Assembly: GCA_002763895.1 (NCBI GenBank)
Contig: NSLH01000002.1
Span: 62,001 to 126,000 of the forward strand
Direction: 5' to 3'
Length of the DNA: 64,000 nucleotides
From: [Chlorobium] sp. 445
GTDB lineage: Bacteria; Bacteroidota; Chlorobiia; Chlorobiales; Thermochlorobacteraceae
Of the stretch, positions 39,031 through 50,097 are shown in pieces. The position numbers and the translations under genes are program-made. How positions within the stretch are numbered: the first letter of the stretch is position 1; each line of letters begins with the position of its first letter. The notes under the pieces are model-generated. The model ran no database searches and was not told the DNA's origin. It worked only from the letters and a program-made list of their open reading frames with translations.

Positions 39031-39765
39031 ATGCAACCGCGAACGCTGCGACCGACCGGAAAACTTGTCATTCAGATTGAAGATGTAACGAAAGAATACA
39101 GAATGGGTGAGGAAATCGTGCGAGCTTTGCGAGGTGTCTCACTCTCGATTTACCGCAATGAATACGTTGCCATCATGGGACCATCGGGTTCAGGCAAATC
39201 TACTATGATGAATCTCTTAGGGTGTTTGGACACACCGACTTCAGGACGCTATGAATTTAACGGCAAAGATGTGGCAACGATGGAGGACGACGAACTTGCT
39301 GAAATTCGAAACAAAGAAATCGGTTTTGTCTTTCAGACCTTTAACCTATTGCCGCGCAGCACTGCCCTTCAAAATGTCGAGTTGCCTCTGATCTATGCCG
39401 GTGTGCCTGCTCAAGAACGGCGTGAGCGCGCTATGGCAGCTCTTGAAAGCGTCGGGTTAGGTGATCGGATGTATCATAAACCTAATGAACTTTCTGGCGG
39501 TCAGCGTCAGCGTGTGGCAATTGCACGCGCACTCGTCAATAATCCATCAATTATTCTTGCCGATGAACCAACAGGCAACTTGGACACCAAAACCAGTGCC
39601 GACATTATGAACGTCTTTGAAGAGCTTTACGAAAAGGGCAATACCATTATTGTGGTTACGCACGAAGAAGATATTGCTCGCCATGCTCGCCGCATCGTGC
39701 GACTGCGCGATGGACTAATTGAAAGCGATAGGCTAATTGACGAAATGGAATTTGCCAAAGTGTGA
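39031..39765 (+). CDS. ABC transporter ATPase, MacB/LolD type
   Basis: A ~244-residue ATPase. Walker A is [13 protein letters not shown], the Q-loop is [12 protein letters not shown], the signature is [16 protein letters not shown], Walker B is [13 protein letters not shown] and the switch His is VVTHEED. This set, with GNLDTKTS, is typical of the MacB/LolD/FtsE subgroup that works with FtsX-like permeases. The ATG at 39031 is used; the ORF also extends upstream in frame, without conservation. Two permease genes follow. Confidence 0.92.
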   Translation: MQPRTLRPTGKLVIQIEDVTKEYRMGEEIVRALRGVSLSIYRNEYVAIMGPSGSGKSTMMNLLGCLDTPTSGRYEFNGKDVATMEDDELAEIRNKEIGFVFQTFNLLPRSTALQNVELPLIYAGVPAQERRERAMAALESVGLGDRMYHKPNELSGGQRQRVAIARALVNNPSIILADEPTGNLDTKTSADIMNVFEELYEKGNTIIVVTHEEDIARHARRIVRLRDGLIESDRLIDEMEFAKV

Positions 39766-39803
39766 GCGAGTGAAGCGTTAAACCCATAATTTACAACTGA
39801 GCT

Positions 39804-41053
39804 ATGCGCCGATTTTTTTATGAATTTTCTGAGAGCGTGAAAATTGCCTACGACCAAATTATGGCTAATAAATTGCGCTCGGTTCTGACCGCGCTAGGCG
39901 TTATCATTGGCATTCTTGCCGTGACGCTGATGGGCACTGCTATTAACGGGATCGACAAAGGCTTCGATAATAGCTTAGCTATAATTGGCTACGATGTGCT
40001 CTATGTGCAAAAGTGGCCCTGGTCAAATGTAGATGACTGGTGGAACTATCGGAACCGTCGCCCAATCAAAGTGGAATATGCTGATGAGCTCAACCGCATG
40101 ATTGAGCGCTCGCGCAAAACAGAATTGGTGACAGCAGTTCCGCAAAATGTGCATGTTAAGAATGCAAAGTTTGGCGAAAATCAAGTGCAAGGCGCATTTA
40201 TTATGGGAACAACGGATGAATACCCGCTGGTCTCACGAATCGACCTAATCGAAGGGCGCTTCTTTAGCAGTGCAGAATCTGTTGCAGGTCGACCAGTGTG
40301 TATCATTGGCTATGATATTGCAGATGCACTGTTTCCAAACATATCACCCATTGACAAAACGATTCAAATTGGCAACGCCCAAGCAAGAATTATTGGGGTG
40401 CTGGCAAAACAAGGTAAGTTTTTGGGTCTCTTCAGTTTCGACTCCCAAATTATAGTCCCGTTAGGCTTTTCTAAGAAATACTTTGGTGTAACGCCCAACG
40501 ACCGCATTTGCGTCAAAATTAAAGACAAGACACGTGCCCAAGATGCAAAAGAAGAGCTTATCGGGCTCATGCGACGTGTGCGAGGACTGTTACCGGACCA
40601 GAAAGATGATTTTAGTGTCAACGAACAGGAGGCATTCAAAAGTACGATAGACCCAATTAAGTCGGGCATTGCGCTGGCTGGGCTTTTCATTACAGGGCTA
40701 TCGCTGTTTGTGGGTGCAATTGGAATTATGAACATCACGTTTGTAAGTGTCAAAGAGCGTACAAAAGAAATTGGCACGCGCAAAGCCTTAGGTGCACGAC
40801 GCCGCACCATTTTGATGCAGTTCCTCATTGAAGCGGTCTCAATTTGCTTAGTCGGCGGTGTGATTGGGCTGCTTACCGCTTATGCACTAAGTGCACTTAT
40901 TGCGCTGACTGCGCCTGATTTCCCGATGAGTTTCTCGCTGAATTTGGTACTCATTGGCATGATTACCTCTATTCTGACTGGTATTTTTCAGGATTTGCAC
41001 CAGCTTATTCAGCGTCAAAACTTGATCCTGTGGTCGCTTTGCGTTATGAGTAA
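39804..41053 (+). CDS. FtsX-like/MacB-type ABC permease 1 (one frameshift)
   Basis: A ~416-residue permease with one N-terminal helix (LTALGVIIGILAVTLMGTAI), a MacB periplasmic core domain and three C-terminal helices with the FtsX motif IGIMNITFVSVKERTKEIGTRKALGARR. The frame breaks near 40987: restoring a sixth T in GGTATTTTTC gives GIFSGFAPAYSASKLDPVVALRYE and a stop at 41053, the expected C-terminus of the family. It forms a pair with the next permease, 19 bases downstream. Confidence 0.9.
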
Positions 41054-41072
41054 CATCACGAACGAATAGACT

Positions 41073-42315
41073 ATGCGCTTCTCAGAGGTTTTTTTAATGG
41101 CGATGGTTTCGCTAGGCGCAAATAAGCTGCGCTCTGGACTAACGATGTTTGGCATCACGATTGGGGTCTTTTAGTGTGATTGGGGTGATGACAATTGTAG
41201 GGGCACTACAAAATTCAATTGAAAATGGTTTAGCTTTCCTAGGCTCTAACACTTTTCAGGTCGCAAAGTATCCCTCCATTCAGATATTTGGCGGAAATGT
41301 AAGTGATAAATATGCTAATCGACGCGATATTACCTACGACGATGTGCAACGTTTGGAAAAGTTGATTCAAGGACAATACGCTGCATTCTGCCCCAAAATC
41401 TTTAACAACAATAAACAAGGCACTTACGCTGGCTACAAAACAAATCCGAATATCTCTGTTGTGGGCACCAACAAAGATTTTCTAGCGGTCAATCAGCATA
41501 CGATTGAAGCCGGACGCAATCTGAACGATGAAGATGTGGAGTTTGCTCGCAGTGTGGTGGTGATTGGACAAGACCTAAAGAAGCGGCTTTTCCCGAACGA
41601 CTTTGATGACCCGCTCAATAAACTTATCAAAGTTGGAGGCAAGACCTATCGTGTGGTAGGGATATTGGCGCCAAAAGGCAGTTCGTTTGGCAATAACAAT
41701 GATAACCTTGCCCTGATTCCGCTCACGCGTTATTTCATTGACTATGGCAAATACAACCGCACAATTAATGTGGCGATTCAAGCTAAGTCCCAAGCCGAGT
41801 TTGAGCAAACCATAGACAAAACGATTGGGGCAATGCGTATTGTGCGCGGCTTAGAAGCCGATGAAGAAAATGATTTTGAAATTTACTCCAATGATTCACT
41901 GATCAACACATTTGATCAAATTGCAGGCGTCGTAAAAATCGGTGCATTCATTATCAGTTTTATTGCACTCATTACAGCAGGCATTGGGATTATGAATATC
42001 ATGCTCGTTTCGGTAACGGAGCGAACAAAAGAAATCGGTATTCGCAAATCCATTGGCGCAAAAAAGCGTCACATTCTCATGCAATTTCTCATTGAAGCAG
42101 TCATTCTTTCTGAACTGGGTGGCTTGCTTGGAATTTTACTGGGTGTGATTGGCGGCAATTTAGGAGCCGCTGCAGTGAGTGCTACTGCGATTTTCCCTTG
42201 GGATTGGGCAATTATCGGACTTGTGATTTGCTCACTTATTGGAATTGGTTTCGGATTCTTCCCCGCCATGAAAGCAGCTTCACTTGACCCCATAGAAGCC
42301 TTGCGCTTCGAGTAG
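41073..42315 (+). CDS. FtsX-like/MacB-type ABC permease 2 (one frameshift)
   Basis: Same layout as the preceding permease: starts MRFSEVFLMAMVSLGANKLR at 41073, then a helix, periplasmic MacB core, and C-terminal helices with IGIMNIMLVSVTERTKEIGIRKSIGAKKR and a final PAMKAASLDPIEALRFE. The frame breaks near 41172 in GTCTTTTAG; one T fewer gives IGVFSVIGVMTIVG. About 414 residues after correction. Two distinct permeases suggest a heterodimeric transporter rather than the MacB homodimer. The operon likely exports a peptide, lipid or drug; the substrate is unknown. Confidence 0.9.
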
Positions 42316-42476
42316 TACAGCATCGCTCAAGAAAGACCACAAGATCGCTTTACCTGATTTGCCGACAGGTGTGTCTTGTGAGAAGAAGTGACGGCCAATT
42401 TGGAGTGTAGTTTCATCGTCAAATTGGAGTGAGTGCTGCTCAAAAATTTTTTATTGACTTCTTCAATTGTAAGCAT
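42285..42476 (-). other. Possible small frameshifted ORF between the exporter and the kinase
   Basis: On the minus strand, an ATG at 42476 opens MLTIEEVNKKF; if one T is added to the TTTTT near 42445, it continues EQHSLQFDDETTLQIGRHFF and on to a stop near 42285, about 62 residues, overlapping the end of permease 2 by ~30 bases. The peptide looks more protein-like than chance, and the required correction is the kind needed in real genes here, but I do not recognise it. Confidence 0.25.
42338..42380. repeat. Nested inverted repeat after the exporter operon
   Basis: Outer arms CACAAGA (42338-42344) and TCTTGTG (42374-42380) enclose inner arms ACCTG (42352-42356) and CAGGT (42366-42370). It could form a branched hairpin 3' of permease 2. 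No T-run follows. Confidence 0.45.
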
Positions 42477-42517
42477 GGCAGTCAAGCAACATAGAAAGCA
42501 AAACTAACTACTGCACT

Positions 42518-44056
42518 ATGCAAGTGTCTCACTTTTGGCAACGCTTTCAGGCATTTTTTGTTACTATCCCTGACACACTACAACCAGCATTCTTTGCCGA
42601 ACTTGCTAGACACAATTACTCTCGCGCAATTGTGTTATCATTAGGCTTGATGATTATTCATGTGGGTCTGATTGAACTGAATTTTTCGCAGCGTTATCAA
42701 AATGGAGTATGGCAAAGTGTAGGGTATGAGCAACTGGCGTATCTACACTTTATTCTTGAAGGTGTGCTTGCACTTTGGCTGTTGCTGGTGGTCTTCTTCA
42801 ATCGCAAAACCGCTTCGCCTGCTGTTCAGTATCGTTGGGCATTTGTATTTTCTTTTTTTATGATGATCTGGTGCGCTGCACTGAGCAGTTCGGACCAGAA
42901 AATTCACGGGCAAATCACAGTCTACATTATCGCACTTTTTGGCTTGGCAGCAACACAGTATTATTCACTGCGTGCAAGCCTTGTGCTATACGGCATGCCA
43001 CACACCGCTCTGCTTTTGGGTATTGCCGAGATGCAAAGCGATGCGCAAACAGCCAGTGCACATTATATCAACGCTTCAGTAGCAGCGATTTTGGCATGGC
43101 TCCTGTCTCGCCTTGCTTATGCAAACTTTGCCCGCGAATTTCTCTTGCGCCAGAAAGAAAAAGAACTGCTGCACGAGCTTAGCAAGCAAGCTGAGCACCT
43201 TGCCAAAGAAAAACAGCATACAGACCGCCTGCTGCGCGAACTCAGCGAAGCCAGTTGGGAACTTGCACTGACGAATGAATCGCTACAACGCGCAAATGCC
43301 TTCAAAACTGAACTCTTTGAAATTGCAGCACATGACCTCAAAAATCCACTTCAAGCCATCGTGGGCTTTTCGCATTTGATTGATGAATTCGATGACATAG
43401 CGAAAGTCAAAGAAATGAACAAAGTTATTTATCGTAATGCAGAACGCATGTTCGGGCTCATTTCTGAATTTTTGGAGCAAGCCAACATAGAGCAGCAGAT
43501 GCAGAACTTAGAGAAGAGTTTAACCAACCTCTCATCTCTCACAGAGCAAGTTGTTTCACGCTTTATGCATCAAGCTGCACTGAAGCAGCAGACTATCACA
43601 ACGCACATTGAGCCCAATTGTTTTGCAAAAGTAGACAGTGTTCTGATTCAATCTGTACTTGAAAATCTGCTCAGCAATGCAATCAAGTACTCACCTGAAG
43701 GCAAGACTATTACAGCGAACTGCGAAAAAAGACAAGCCAAAAGTAGACAGCAAGAAACAATAAGTAAAAAGCAAGAAGAAAAAGTGCATGTGCCGCTCAC
43801 TTGCATACGCATCTCTGTTCAAGATGAAGGACAAGGACTTTCAGAGGAAGATATGAAGCAACTGTTTGGCAAGTTCAAGCGACTTTCCGCGACACCCACA
43901 GGTGGCGAGAATTCCACGGGACTGGGGCTCTACCTTGCTCGCCAAATTATTGACCGACATGGTGGACGCATCTGGGCAGAATCGGACGGCAAAGACAGAG
44001 GCGCAACATTTTTCATTGAACTACCTGCCGCTGTAGAAAAAGTCGCAGAAGCATAA
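42518..44056 (+). CDS. Membrane sensor histidine kinase
   Basis: A 512-residue kinase. Residues ~35-200 contain five to six hydrophobic segments with no large external domain, then a coiled coil (~205-265). The H-box is FEIAAHDLKNPLQAI with phospho-acceptor His272. The ATPase domain shows N-box LLSNAIKYSPEG, G1 VQDEGQGLSEEDM with the F-box LFGKFKRL, and G2 STGLGLYLARQIIDRHGG. It therefore sees an intramembrane or cytosolic signal. No response regulator is adjacent, so it is an orphan here. Confidence 0.92.
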   Translation: MQVSHFWQRFQAFFVTIPDTLQPAFFAELARHNYSRAIVLSLGLMIIHVGLIELNFSQRYQNGVWQSVGYEQLAYLHFILEGVLALWLLLVVFFNRKTASPAVQYRWAFVFSFFMMIWCAALSSSDQKIHGQITVYIIALFGLAATQYYSLRASLVLYGMPHTALLLGIAEMQSDAQTASAHYINASVAAILAWLLSRLAYANFAREFLLRQKEKELLHELSKQAEHLAKEKQHTDRLLRELSEASWELALTNESLQRANAFKTELFEIAAHDLKNPLQAIVGFSHLIDEFDDIAKVKEMNKVIYRNAERMFGLISEFLEQANIEQQMQNLEKSLTNLSSLTEQVVSRFMHQAALKQQTITTHIEPNCFAKVDSVLIQSVLENLLSNAIKYSPEGKTITANCEKRQAKSRQQETISKKQEEKVHVPLTCIRISVQDEGQGLSEEDMKQLFGKFKRLSATPTGGENSTGLGLYLARQIIDRHGGRIWAESDGKDRGATFFIELPAAVEKVAEA

Positions 44057-44124
44057 TGGCTAACTTTCATGATGGTGCTAAGTTGCGTTAAGGCAATATC
44101 TCTACCGAGCTTATCTGCTGCAAT

Positions 44125-45002
44125 CTACGGCGGCATCTCAGGTGGAAGAATTTCAACGCGGTAGCGTGCACGAAGGGGATTGCCGTTCGCATCGGTGAAG
44201 GCTTCAATTTCTTCTTTAGTCAGTTTCAATGGCAGCACCGCGTCTGCAGGCGCAAGTTGCACATAGAAAATCTTGGTTGTGCTGTCCAACTGACCAAAAG
44301 ACTGACCAAATCGAGATGGTATATCTGTTCGTATATCTTGTCGATAAGAGACTTCACCATTCAGTGCAATGGTAATTTCTCTCTCTCCTTTGGAGGTTTT
44401 CTGGGTATAGATGCGTGGTGCAAAGAGAGAGGGATCGGCATAGACCGGTGCGTCAATGTAGAAAAGAGGCTTTTGTTGCTCAGCACGATGTGCCTCGAGA
44501 AAATCGCCGATAAGCACAAATTCCTCGCGCGTAATCTCCTTCGGCGAAAGCCACATGGCTCTGCCATACATGGTCGAGACAACATAGCGCGAGATGTCGT
44601 CAAACGGTGTAGACGGATCTGGTGGAGTGGAGTGCGATGCAATCGGTGAGAGATGGCGAATGGCGATAACATGCTGCAAGTCTTCAGGGTGAACAGGCAA
44701 AACAAAGTGCAGTGTATTGCGGAATTTCGGTTCAATTTTCTCACCAGTACCCCATACGTATTTCCCATTGAGTGAGAGCAGCAATTGATGTCCAGTATAA
44801 CCAACATGCGCTTTAGCAAGCTCTTCATAGAGAATACGTGTGCCTCTGAATGTCGTATCAAGCAAGACCTTGCGTTTAGGTGGCTCTATCTCCGTGAGAA
44901 ACGCAAGAACAAAAACAGACCTATGAGGATGATAGGTATAAGGGCGACTGACCCAACAATTACAAGCACTCCAATACCTAAAATTTTGAGGATGCTATCC
45001 AT
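44125..45002 (-). CDS. Membrane-anchored protein of unknown function (one frameshift)
   Basis: The intact ORF begins at 44865, but an ATG at 45002 opens a clear membrane segment (MDSILKILGIGVLVIVGSVA, then LIPIILIGLFLFLRF). Adding one T to CGTTTCTC near 44900 joins it to LTEIEPPKRKVLLDTTFRGT. The ~290-residue product would have an N-terminal helix and a hydrophilic domain containing YGRAMWLSPKEITREEFVL, FYIDAPVYADPSLFAPRIY and a Pro-rich end. I recognise no family. It diverges from the caspase-like gene with 89 bases between starts, so the two may share a control region. Confidence 0.6.
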
Positions 45003-45091
45003 TGTGAGAAATAAGAAGATGTTGTTATACTCCGACACTAACTTATGACAGCAGAAGGTAAAAAAATCTAAATGTCAAAAAAGAGAGAAAT

Positions 45092-48000
45092 ATGAAAAAG
45101 CTGTTACTACTTACTGTGCTAATTATTTCCCCTCTGTCGCTGTATGCGCAAGGAAAGCTGCGGATTGGTTACTCGCCAATACAAAAAGGGACTTATTTTG
45201 AAAAAAGTTTCTTTACAGCGGACGGGAAGCTCCTGGTTAGCCTTACTAAATTGACTCTACAAGATAATTATTCACGGATTTACATTTGGGATGTTGAAAG
45301 TGGAAGGTTCTTGCTATCGCGCTCGACTGAGGACTTAGGCAACATGTATGAAGTTGCAGGCTTTATTCCTGATTACAAAAATGATTTATTATATCTTCAA
45401 GAGCGAGGTGGGGGAGTACGTGATAAGGCAATTAATATGAAAACGTTTGAAGTTGCTTCCTTGCCGAGCAATGTTAAAATAATTATAGAAGAATACAAAA
45501 GAAAAATTCCTGAGCCTTTAAAGCATCCTCATTCTGACAGTGTAAAATTAACTAAAGAATTATTGCAAGATGAGTATTATGTAAGCCATTTTGTTCCTTC
45601 GAGACCTATTGCTGTAGTAAGGAATCTTAATGCGGGCGTAAAGCTTTTTAATTATGAAAAAAAGACCACAATTGATGTTCCATTTAACTTTGCGACGAAC
45701 ACTGACGCTGACGAAATTCTATTTACTCCGGCGCAATCAATTGCAGTTGTAGATGTAGGGATAGGGCGAGTAGCATGGAATTGGGAAACGGGACAAGAAT
45801 ACTATTTGACGGTGCGCGAAGACCTTATAAGCTCGATAGAGGAATTAGAACAATTTAATCTTAATCATTATAATCTTTATTATGAACGTCCGGGTACAAA
45901 AGTCTATGATACTCGGTATATATTTGGCGAACCTCAAGCAGATATTTCTAGTGAATATGGAATTGCTATTGTACATAAATCTGGATCGGGAAATATCGGA
46001 ATTTTTGATTTAAAGAGCTTAGAGTTGAAAGCTCTTTTGCGTCCAGAGGATTATCTTTTGAAGTTTAATAAAAAAGATGAGCCAATATTCTGCGAGATTA
46101 CACATATAAGAGCTATTAATGAACAATTTTCTCTTGCTGTGCTACAGTATCGTATAAAAGTTTCTCAAGTTGATGGTGGTAAACCGCATACTTGCGAAAT
46201 TGTAAAAATCAATAATAAAACAGGAAAGATAGAAGGGCGACTGCTTTTGCCGAAAGATCCACGTATGGAAGCTTTTAAAGTTCCCTACTATAATATCCCT
46301 AATTTTCCAAAATACTACTTTGATTTAACGATGTCTAATGCTCCCTACTTTACTGTCTCTTTTCTGGGAGACAAAATACTGAAAATACCTAATACAATTT
46401 ATATCATAGATGTAAGTTCGCTAAAAATAGCTAAGAAATTGTCAGGAGAGCTAATTACATTGGATTCATTATTATACTACTATGATGAAACGAATATCTA
46501 CTTACTTAATCCAGAAACATCGCAACAGCAAATACTTTATACTGTACCAAAAGAAAGAAAATTAACTAAGGTTTCTATTTCTGATGACAGAAAAAGGATT
46601 GCTTATGCCTTCCCTTATGGAAAAAGTGATCCAAAAATTGGAATTTACGAGCCGCCCGACGCTTATGTAATTGCAGATATCCAGACAAAACAAGATTCTA
46701 TCATTAAACCAGAACCGGGAAAACTCTACGCCAGTAAGCTATGGCCATATATTTCCAAAAACAGTCAGGTTAGCTTTCTTGTGAAAGATCTCAGACTTAT
46801 GAACGATCAATTGAAATACAGCTGGAATGCAAAAGAATATCTCGTATCATCAACTGAAAGTTCAGAAATTTACATTCGAAATTCCACTTCTTCGAAGTAT
46901 ACTGTTAGAAGTGATTCTCGAGCATTAGGAACTACAAATAACGGAATCCAATTTCGTGGACCGCTTGTATTATGGTTTGGAAGAGATGGAAATTTGAAGT
47001 TTTATGACTTGGAAAACAGGTTTCTATATGATTTTATAGTGAACAGATATGCTGATCAATTTGTTATTGTTCGTGAAGATGGATACTATTGCGGCAGTAC
47101 CGAAATGTTACGAAATTACTATATTATTGATGGATTTAAAACTTATGGATTAGAACAATATGATGCTTCACTGAATCGCCCTGACATCATATACAAAGCA
47201 CTACCTTTTAGTCAAGCGACCTTCTTGTCTCTACTGGAGAAAATCGTTTCGGTGCGTCAAAAAATGCTTGCAGTTTCATCAACCTATAACATAACTCAGG
47301 TGGACGAGATTGTCGTACGTGAGCTAAATGTAAAAACTCAACCGAATGGCGACGTCGCTGAAATAACGGTTGCTCCAGCCGAGGGCTCAAATCCGCCAGT
47401 TCTGATTCACGCATTTGCTGACGGCGTGCCAGTATTTGGCAAAAAAGGCTTAAAATTTCAGCCAAATACCGATAATAAAATGAATATATCAGTGCCACTA
47501 TTATTTGGCAATAACAAGATTGAAATCAGTGGTATTGATCGAAATGGAAATGAATCAAGACGACTCGAGTTTGTGGTTCGATCAGGTACTAAGCCAAAGA
47601 ATGCAAAATTGATTGGTATTCATATTGGTGTCTCTACATTCAAGGACTCTACTTTTAATTTAACTTATGCAGCAAAAGATGCTGAAGATCTTTCAAAACA
47701 ATTTAACCTATCGGGCTATGAATCCGAGAAAATTGTGCTGACGAATGAACAAGTAACGACAGAAAATATATCTAAACTAAAACAAAAACTACTTGCGACC
47801 TCTGTTCATGATGTTGTTTTAATAAGTGTTGCAAGCCATGGTGTTCTAGACTCAACGCTAAACTATTATATTGCAACACATGATATGGATTTCATGAATT
47901 CGGCAGTTCGTGGTATTCCATATTCATTGTTCGAAGATTTATTGGATGGAATACCTGCTCGCAGAAAAGTCTTGTTAATTGATGCATGTAATAGCGGTGA

Positions 48001-48428
48001 AAATTTAAATGTTGAAGGGCTTTCAGAAAAAGAAAAAAAGTTTACAAAAAAATACAACTAAGCAAGGCGTGAGAGCGCGTGGTTTCAAAAAAGCTCAAGA
48101 TGCATCTAGTTCCTTTACACAAAATAACGTGCGACGACTTTTTGAATTACTCTTCCCTGAAGTACGCAGAGGAACTGGAGCAATAGTTGTAAGTGCCTCT
48201 GGAGCGCAAGAATTCGCTTTTGAAAGCGCTCAATGGAAAAATGGCGTCTTTACATATGCTGTACTTCAAGGTATTCAAACCATGCAAGCCGACTTAAATA
48301 AAGATAGAAAACTAATGATGCGCGAACTTAAAGAATATGTTTATCGTAAGGTTCAAGATTTGACTAACGGCATGCAAAATCCTACAAGCAGATTGGATAA
48401 CATCCGTTTGGATATAGAAGTAAAATGA
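45092..48428 (+). CDS. Large secreted caspase-like (C14) protein with WD40-like N-terminus (one frameshift)
   Basis: A ~1111-residue protein with a signal peptide (MKKLLLLTVLIISPLSLYAQ). Residues ~20-700 have repeated beta-propeller-like blades (IYIWDVESGRFLLS, VAWNWETGQEYYL, IGIFDLKSLELKALL, VLWFGRDGNLKFYDLE). A beta-rich Ig-like section (~745-845) precedes a caspase domain: IGIHIGVSTFKD, His916 in SVASHGVL, Cys966 in LIDACNSGE, the expected catalytic pair. The frame breaks near 48055 in a run of seven A; six gives TKNTTKQGVRARG and a C-terminal SASGAQEFAFESAQWKNGVFTYA. The gene is far more AT-rich than its neighbours (46381-46440 is 14 of 60 G+C), suggesting transfer. Confidence 0.85.
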
Positions 48429-48590
48429 CAGATTGGCTTTCAGCGTGAAAAAAACTCCAAAAAGTTGCTTGTTACACAGAGACTTTGCTAGAAAAGTTTT
48501 AAATTAACGAAAATAGGAAAGGAGGTTTAAGCGTTAGGAAGGCAACTGAAGTGCTTAAAAACAACATTAGCGAAAAGTAATAAGCAAGCA

Positions 48591-49355
48591 ATGAAAGAAC
48601 AAACAAACTATGCAATACTGTCTTGTCAGGATTGCCTTAATGGTGCAGGTTTATCCTTTACATTTACAATGGCGTTTCAGCCAATTCTCGATGTAAAAGC
48701 AAATTCCGTGTTCGCGTATGAAGCGCTGGTACGTGGTGTAAATGGCGAAAGCGCAGCTAGCATTTTATCGCAAGTAAATGAAAACAACCGGTATCGCTTT
48801 GACCAAGCCATCCGTGTGAAAGCGATTGAGCTGGCAGCGCGCCTTGAGATGACAACACACCTGAGCATCAACTTTTTAGCAAATGCTGTCTATCGTGCAG
48901 AAACCTGTATTCGTGCTACGCTCGAGGCAGCAAAGCTCTATAACTTCCCGATTGAGCGCATCATCTTTGAAGTTACTGAGGGTGAAAGAATTGACGATAA
49001 AGCGCATCTAGCAAGTATCATCAAAGAATACAAGCGCCAAGGCTTCAAGACCGCAATTGACGATTTTGGCGCAGGCTATTCAGGCTTGAACTTACTGGCA
49101 GAGTTTCAGCCCGACTTTATCAAACTCGACCTTGAATTGGTACGACACATCGACCAAGATAGAATCAAGCAAGCAATTCTGCATGGAATTATGACGGTCT
49201 GCAATGAAGTGGGGATTGAGATTATCGCTGAAGGCGTAGAAAGTCAAGCCGAGCATGAGTTTCTTGCGCTGTCAGGTATTCGCTATATGCAAGGCTTCTA
49301 CTTTGCTAAACCAGACATTGAACGCTTGCCACAGCCGCAACTGTTGGAAAGATAG
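48591..49355 (+). CDS. EAL-domain cyclic-di-GMP phosphodiesterase
   Basis: A 254-residue stand-alone EAL protein that would linearise c-di-GMP. All key motifs are present: YEALVRG (E44-A45-L46), SINFLAN, FEVTEGE, IDDFGAGYSGLN, DFIKLDLELV, AEGVES and MQGFYFAKP. No GGDEF or sensor domain precedes it; the ~25-residue N-terminus contains CQDC. The ATG at 48591 follows an AT-rich 160-base gap holding AGGAGG (48522-48527), too far upstream to act as its ribosome-binding site. Confidence 0.92.
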   Translation: MKEQTNYAILSCQDCLNGAGLSFTFTMAFQPILDVKANSVFAYEALVRGVNGESAASILSQVNENNRYRFDQAIRVKAIELAARLEMTTHLSINFLANAVYRAETCIRATLEAAKLYNFPIERIIFEVTEGERIDDKAHLASIIKEYKRQGFKTAIDDFGAGYSGLNLLAEFQPDFIKLDLELVRHIDQDRIKQAILHGIMTVCNEVGIEIIAEGVESQAEHEFLALSGIRYMQGFYFAKPDIERLPQPQLLER

Positions 49356-49701
49356 TACCATGTCATGTGGCACATTGCCCGATGTTGCAAGACTGACTTC
49401 AAAGGAGAAAGCTGCTGCACCATCAGAGGCTTCGACGATAAAAAATGATGGAGATAGCGATGTTTGCCATCTGGTAGCGTGCGCCAACTTGCCCAATAAA
49501 TGTTGGCTTGGGACTTTTTTCTACGCTGGAACAGTAGAGTATTTGTAGGGGCAAGTCTGAATGCAGGACATTGCAAGTGCTTGTTAGCGATACTTGTGCA
49601 GAGCGAGTATGAAGTGTGAGGAGCAGAATATAAATTGCAGAAACAAGTGTAGTAACGCGCTTGTTTTCGTAGCGTTTTGACTGTCACACTCTGCATGCGT
49701 T
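49356..49701. other. Intergenic region, no recognised feature
   Basis: 346 bases between the EAL and MerR genes. ORFs on both strands here (for example minus 49496-49272) have no family resemblance and none has a supported start. No hairpin with a T-run was seen. Confidence 0.5.
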
Positions 49702-50097
49702 ATGAAACCCTTTGAGGCAAAAAAACTTTATTATTCTATTGGTGAAGTCAGTAAGATTACCTCACTGCCAGCATATTTGCTGCGCCATTGGGAGAATGAA
49801 TTTCCACAACTCTCGCCCTCGCGTAATGCCAAAGGTAATCGTGTCTATACCAACAAGGATATTGCGACCGTGCTAACTATCAAAAAGTTGATTTATGACG
49901 ATGGTTACACAATTGAAAAAGCACGTGAGATAATGCAAGGACAAGGCACGACAAACACAGCGCTCAAAGAAACAGACGAATTGCTTCGTCAGCGACAGGC
50001 GACACTCAAAGTTACACACAAGCACAGCGACCAACGACGGCAGACACTGATGGAAATCCGCGCTGTGATAGAAGAACTGCTCGAGAAACTTGGGTAG
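49702..50097 (+). CDS. MerR-family transcriptional regulator
   Basis: A 131-residue regulator. The N-terminal winged helix-turn-helix is YYSIGEVSKITSLPAYLLRHWENEF with the wing NAKGNRVYTNKDIATVL, followed by KKLIYDDGYTIEKAREIM, as in MerR proteins of the short heat-shock/HspR-like group. The remaining ~60 residues form a basic coiled coil for dimerisation; no metal-binding Cys are present. The target is unknown; it lies ~285 bases upstream of the polyamine operon, which it might control, but no operator was identified. Confidence 0.88.
   Translation: MKPFEAKKLYYSIGEVSKITSLPAYLLRHWENEFPQLSPSRNAKGNRVYTNKDIATVLTIKKLIYDDGYTIEKAREIMQGQGTTNTALKETDELLRQRQATLKVTHKHSDQRRQTLMEIRAVIEELLEKLG

Noticed and set aside
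49272-49696. Minus-strand ORFs between EAL and MerR genes
   Set aside because: They overlap the EAL gene end, have no recognisable motif and no supported start.
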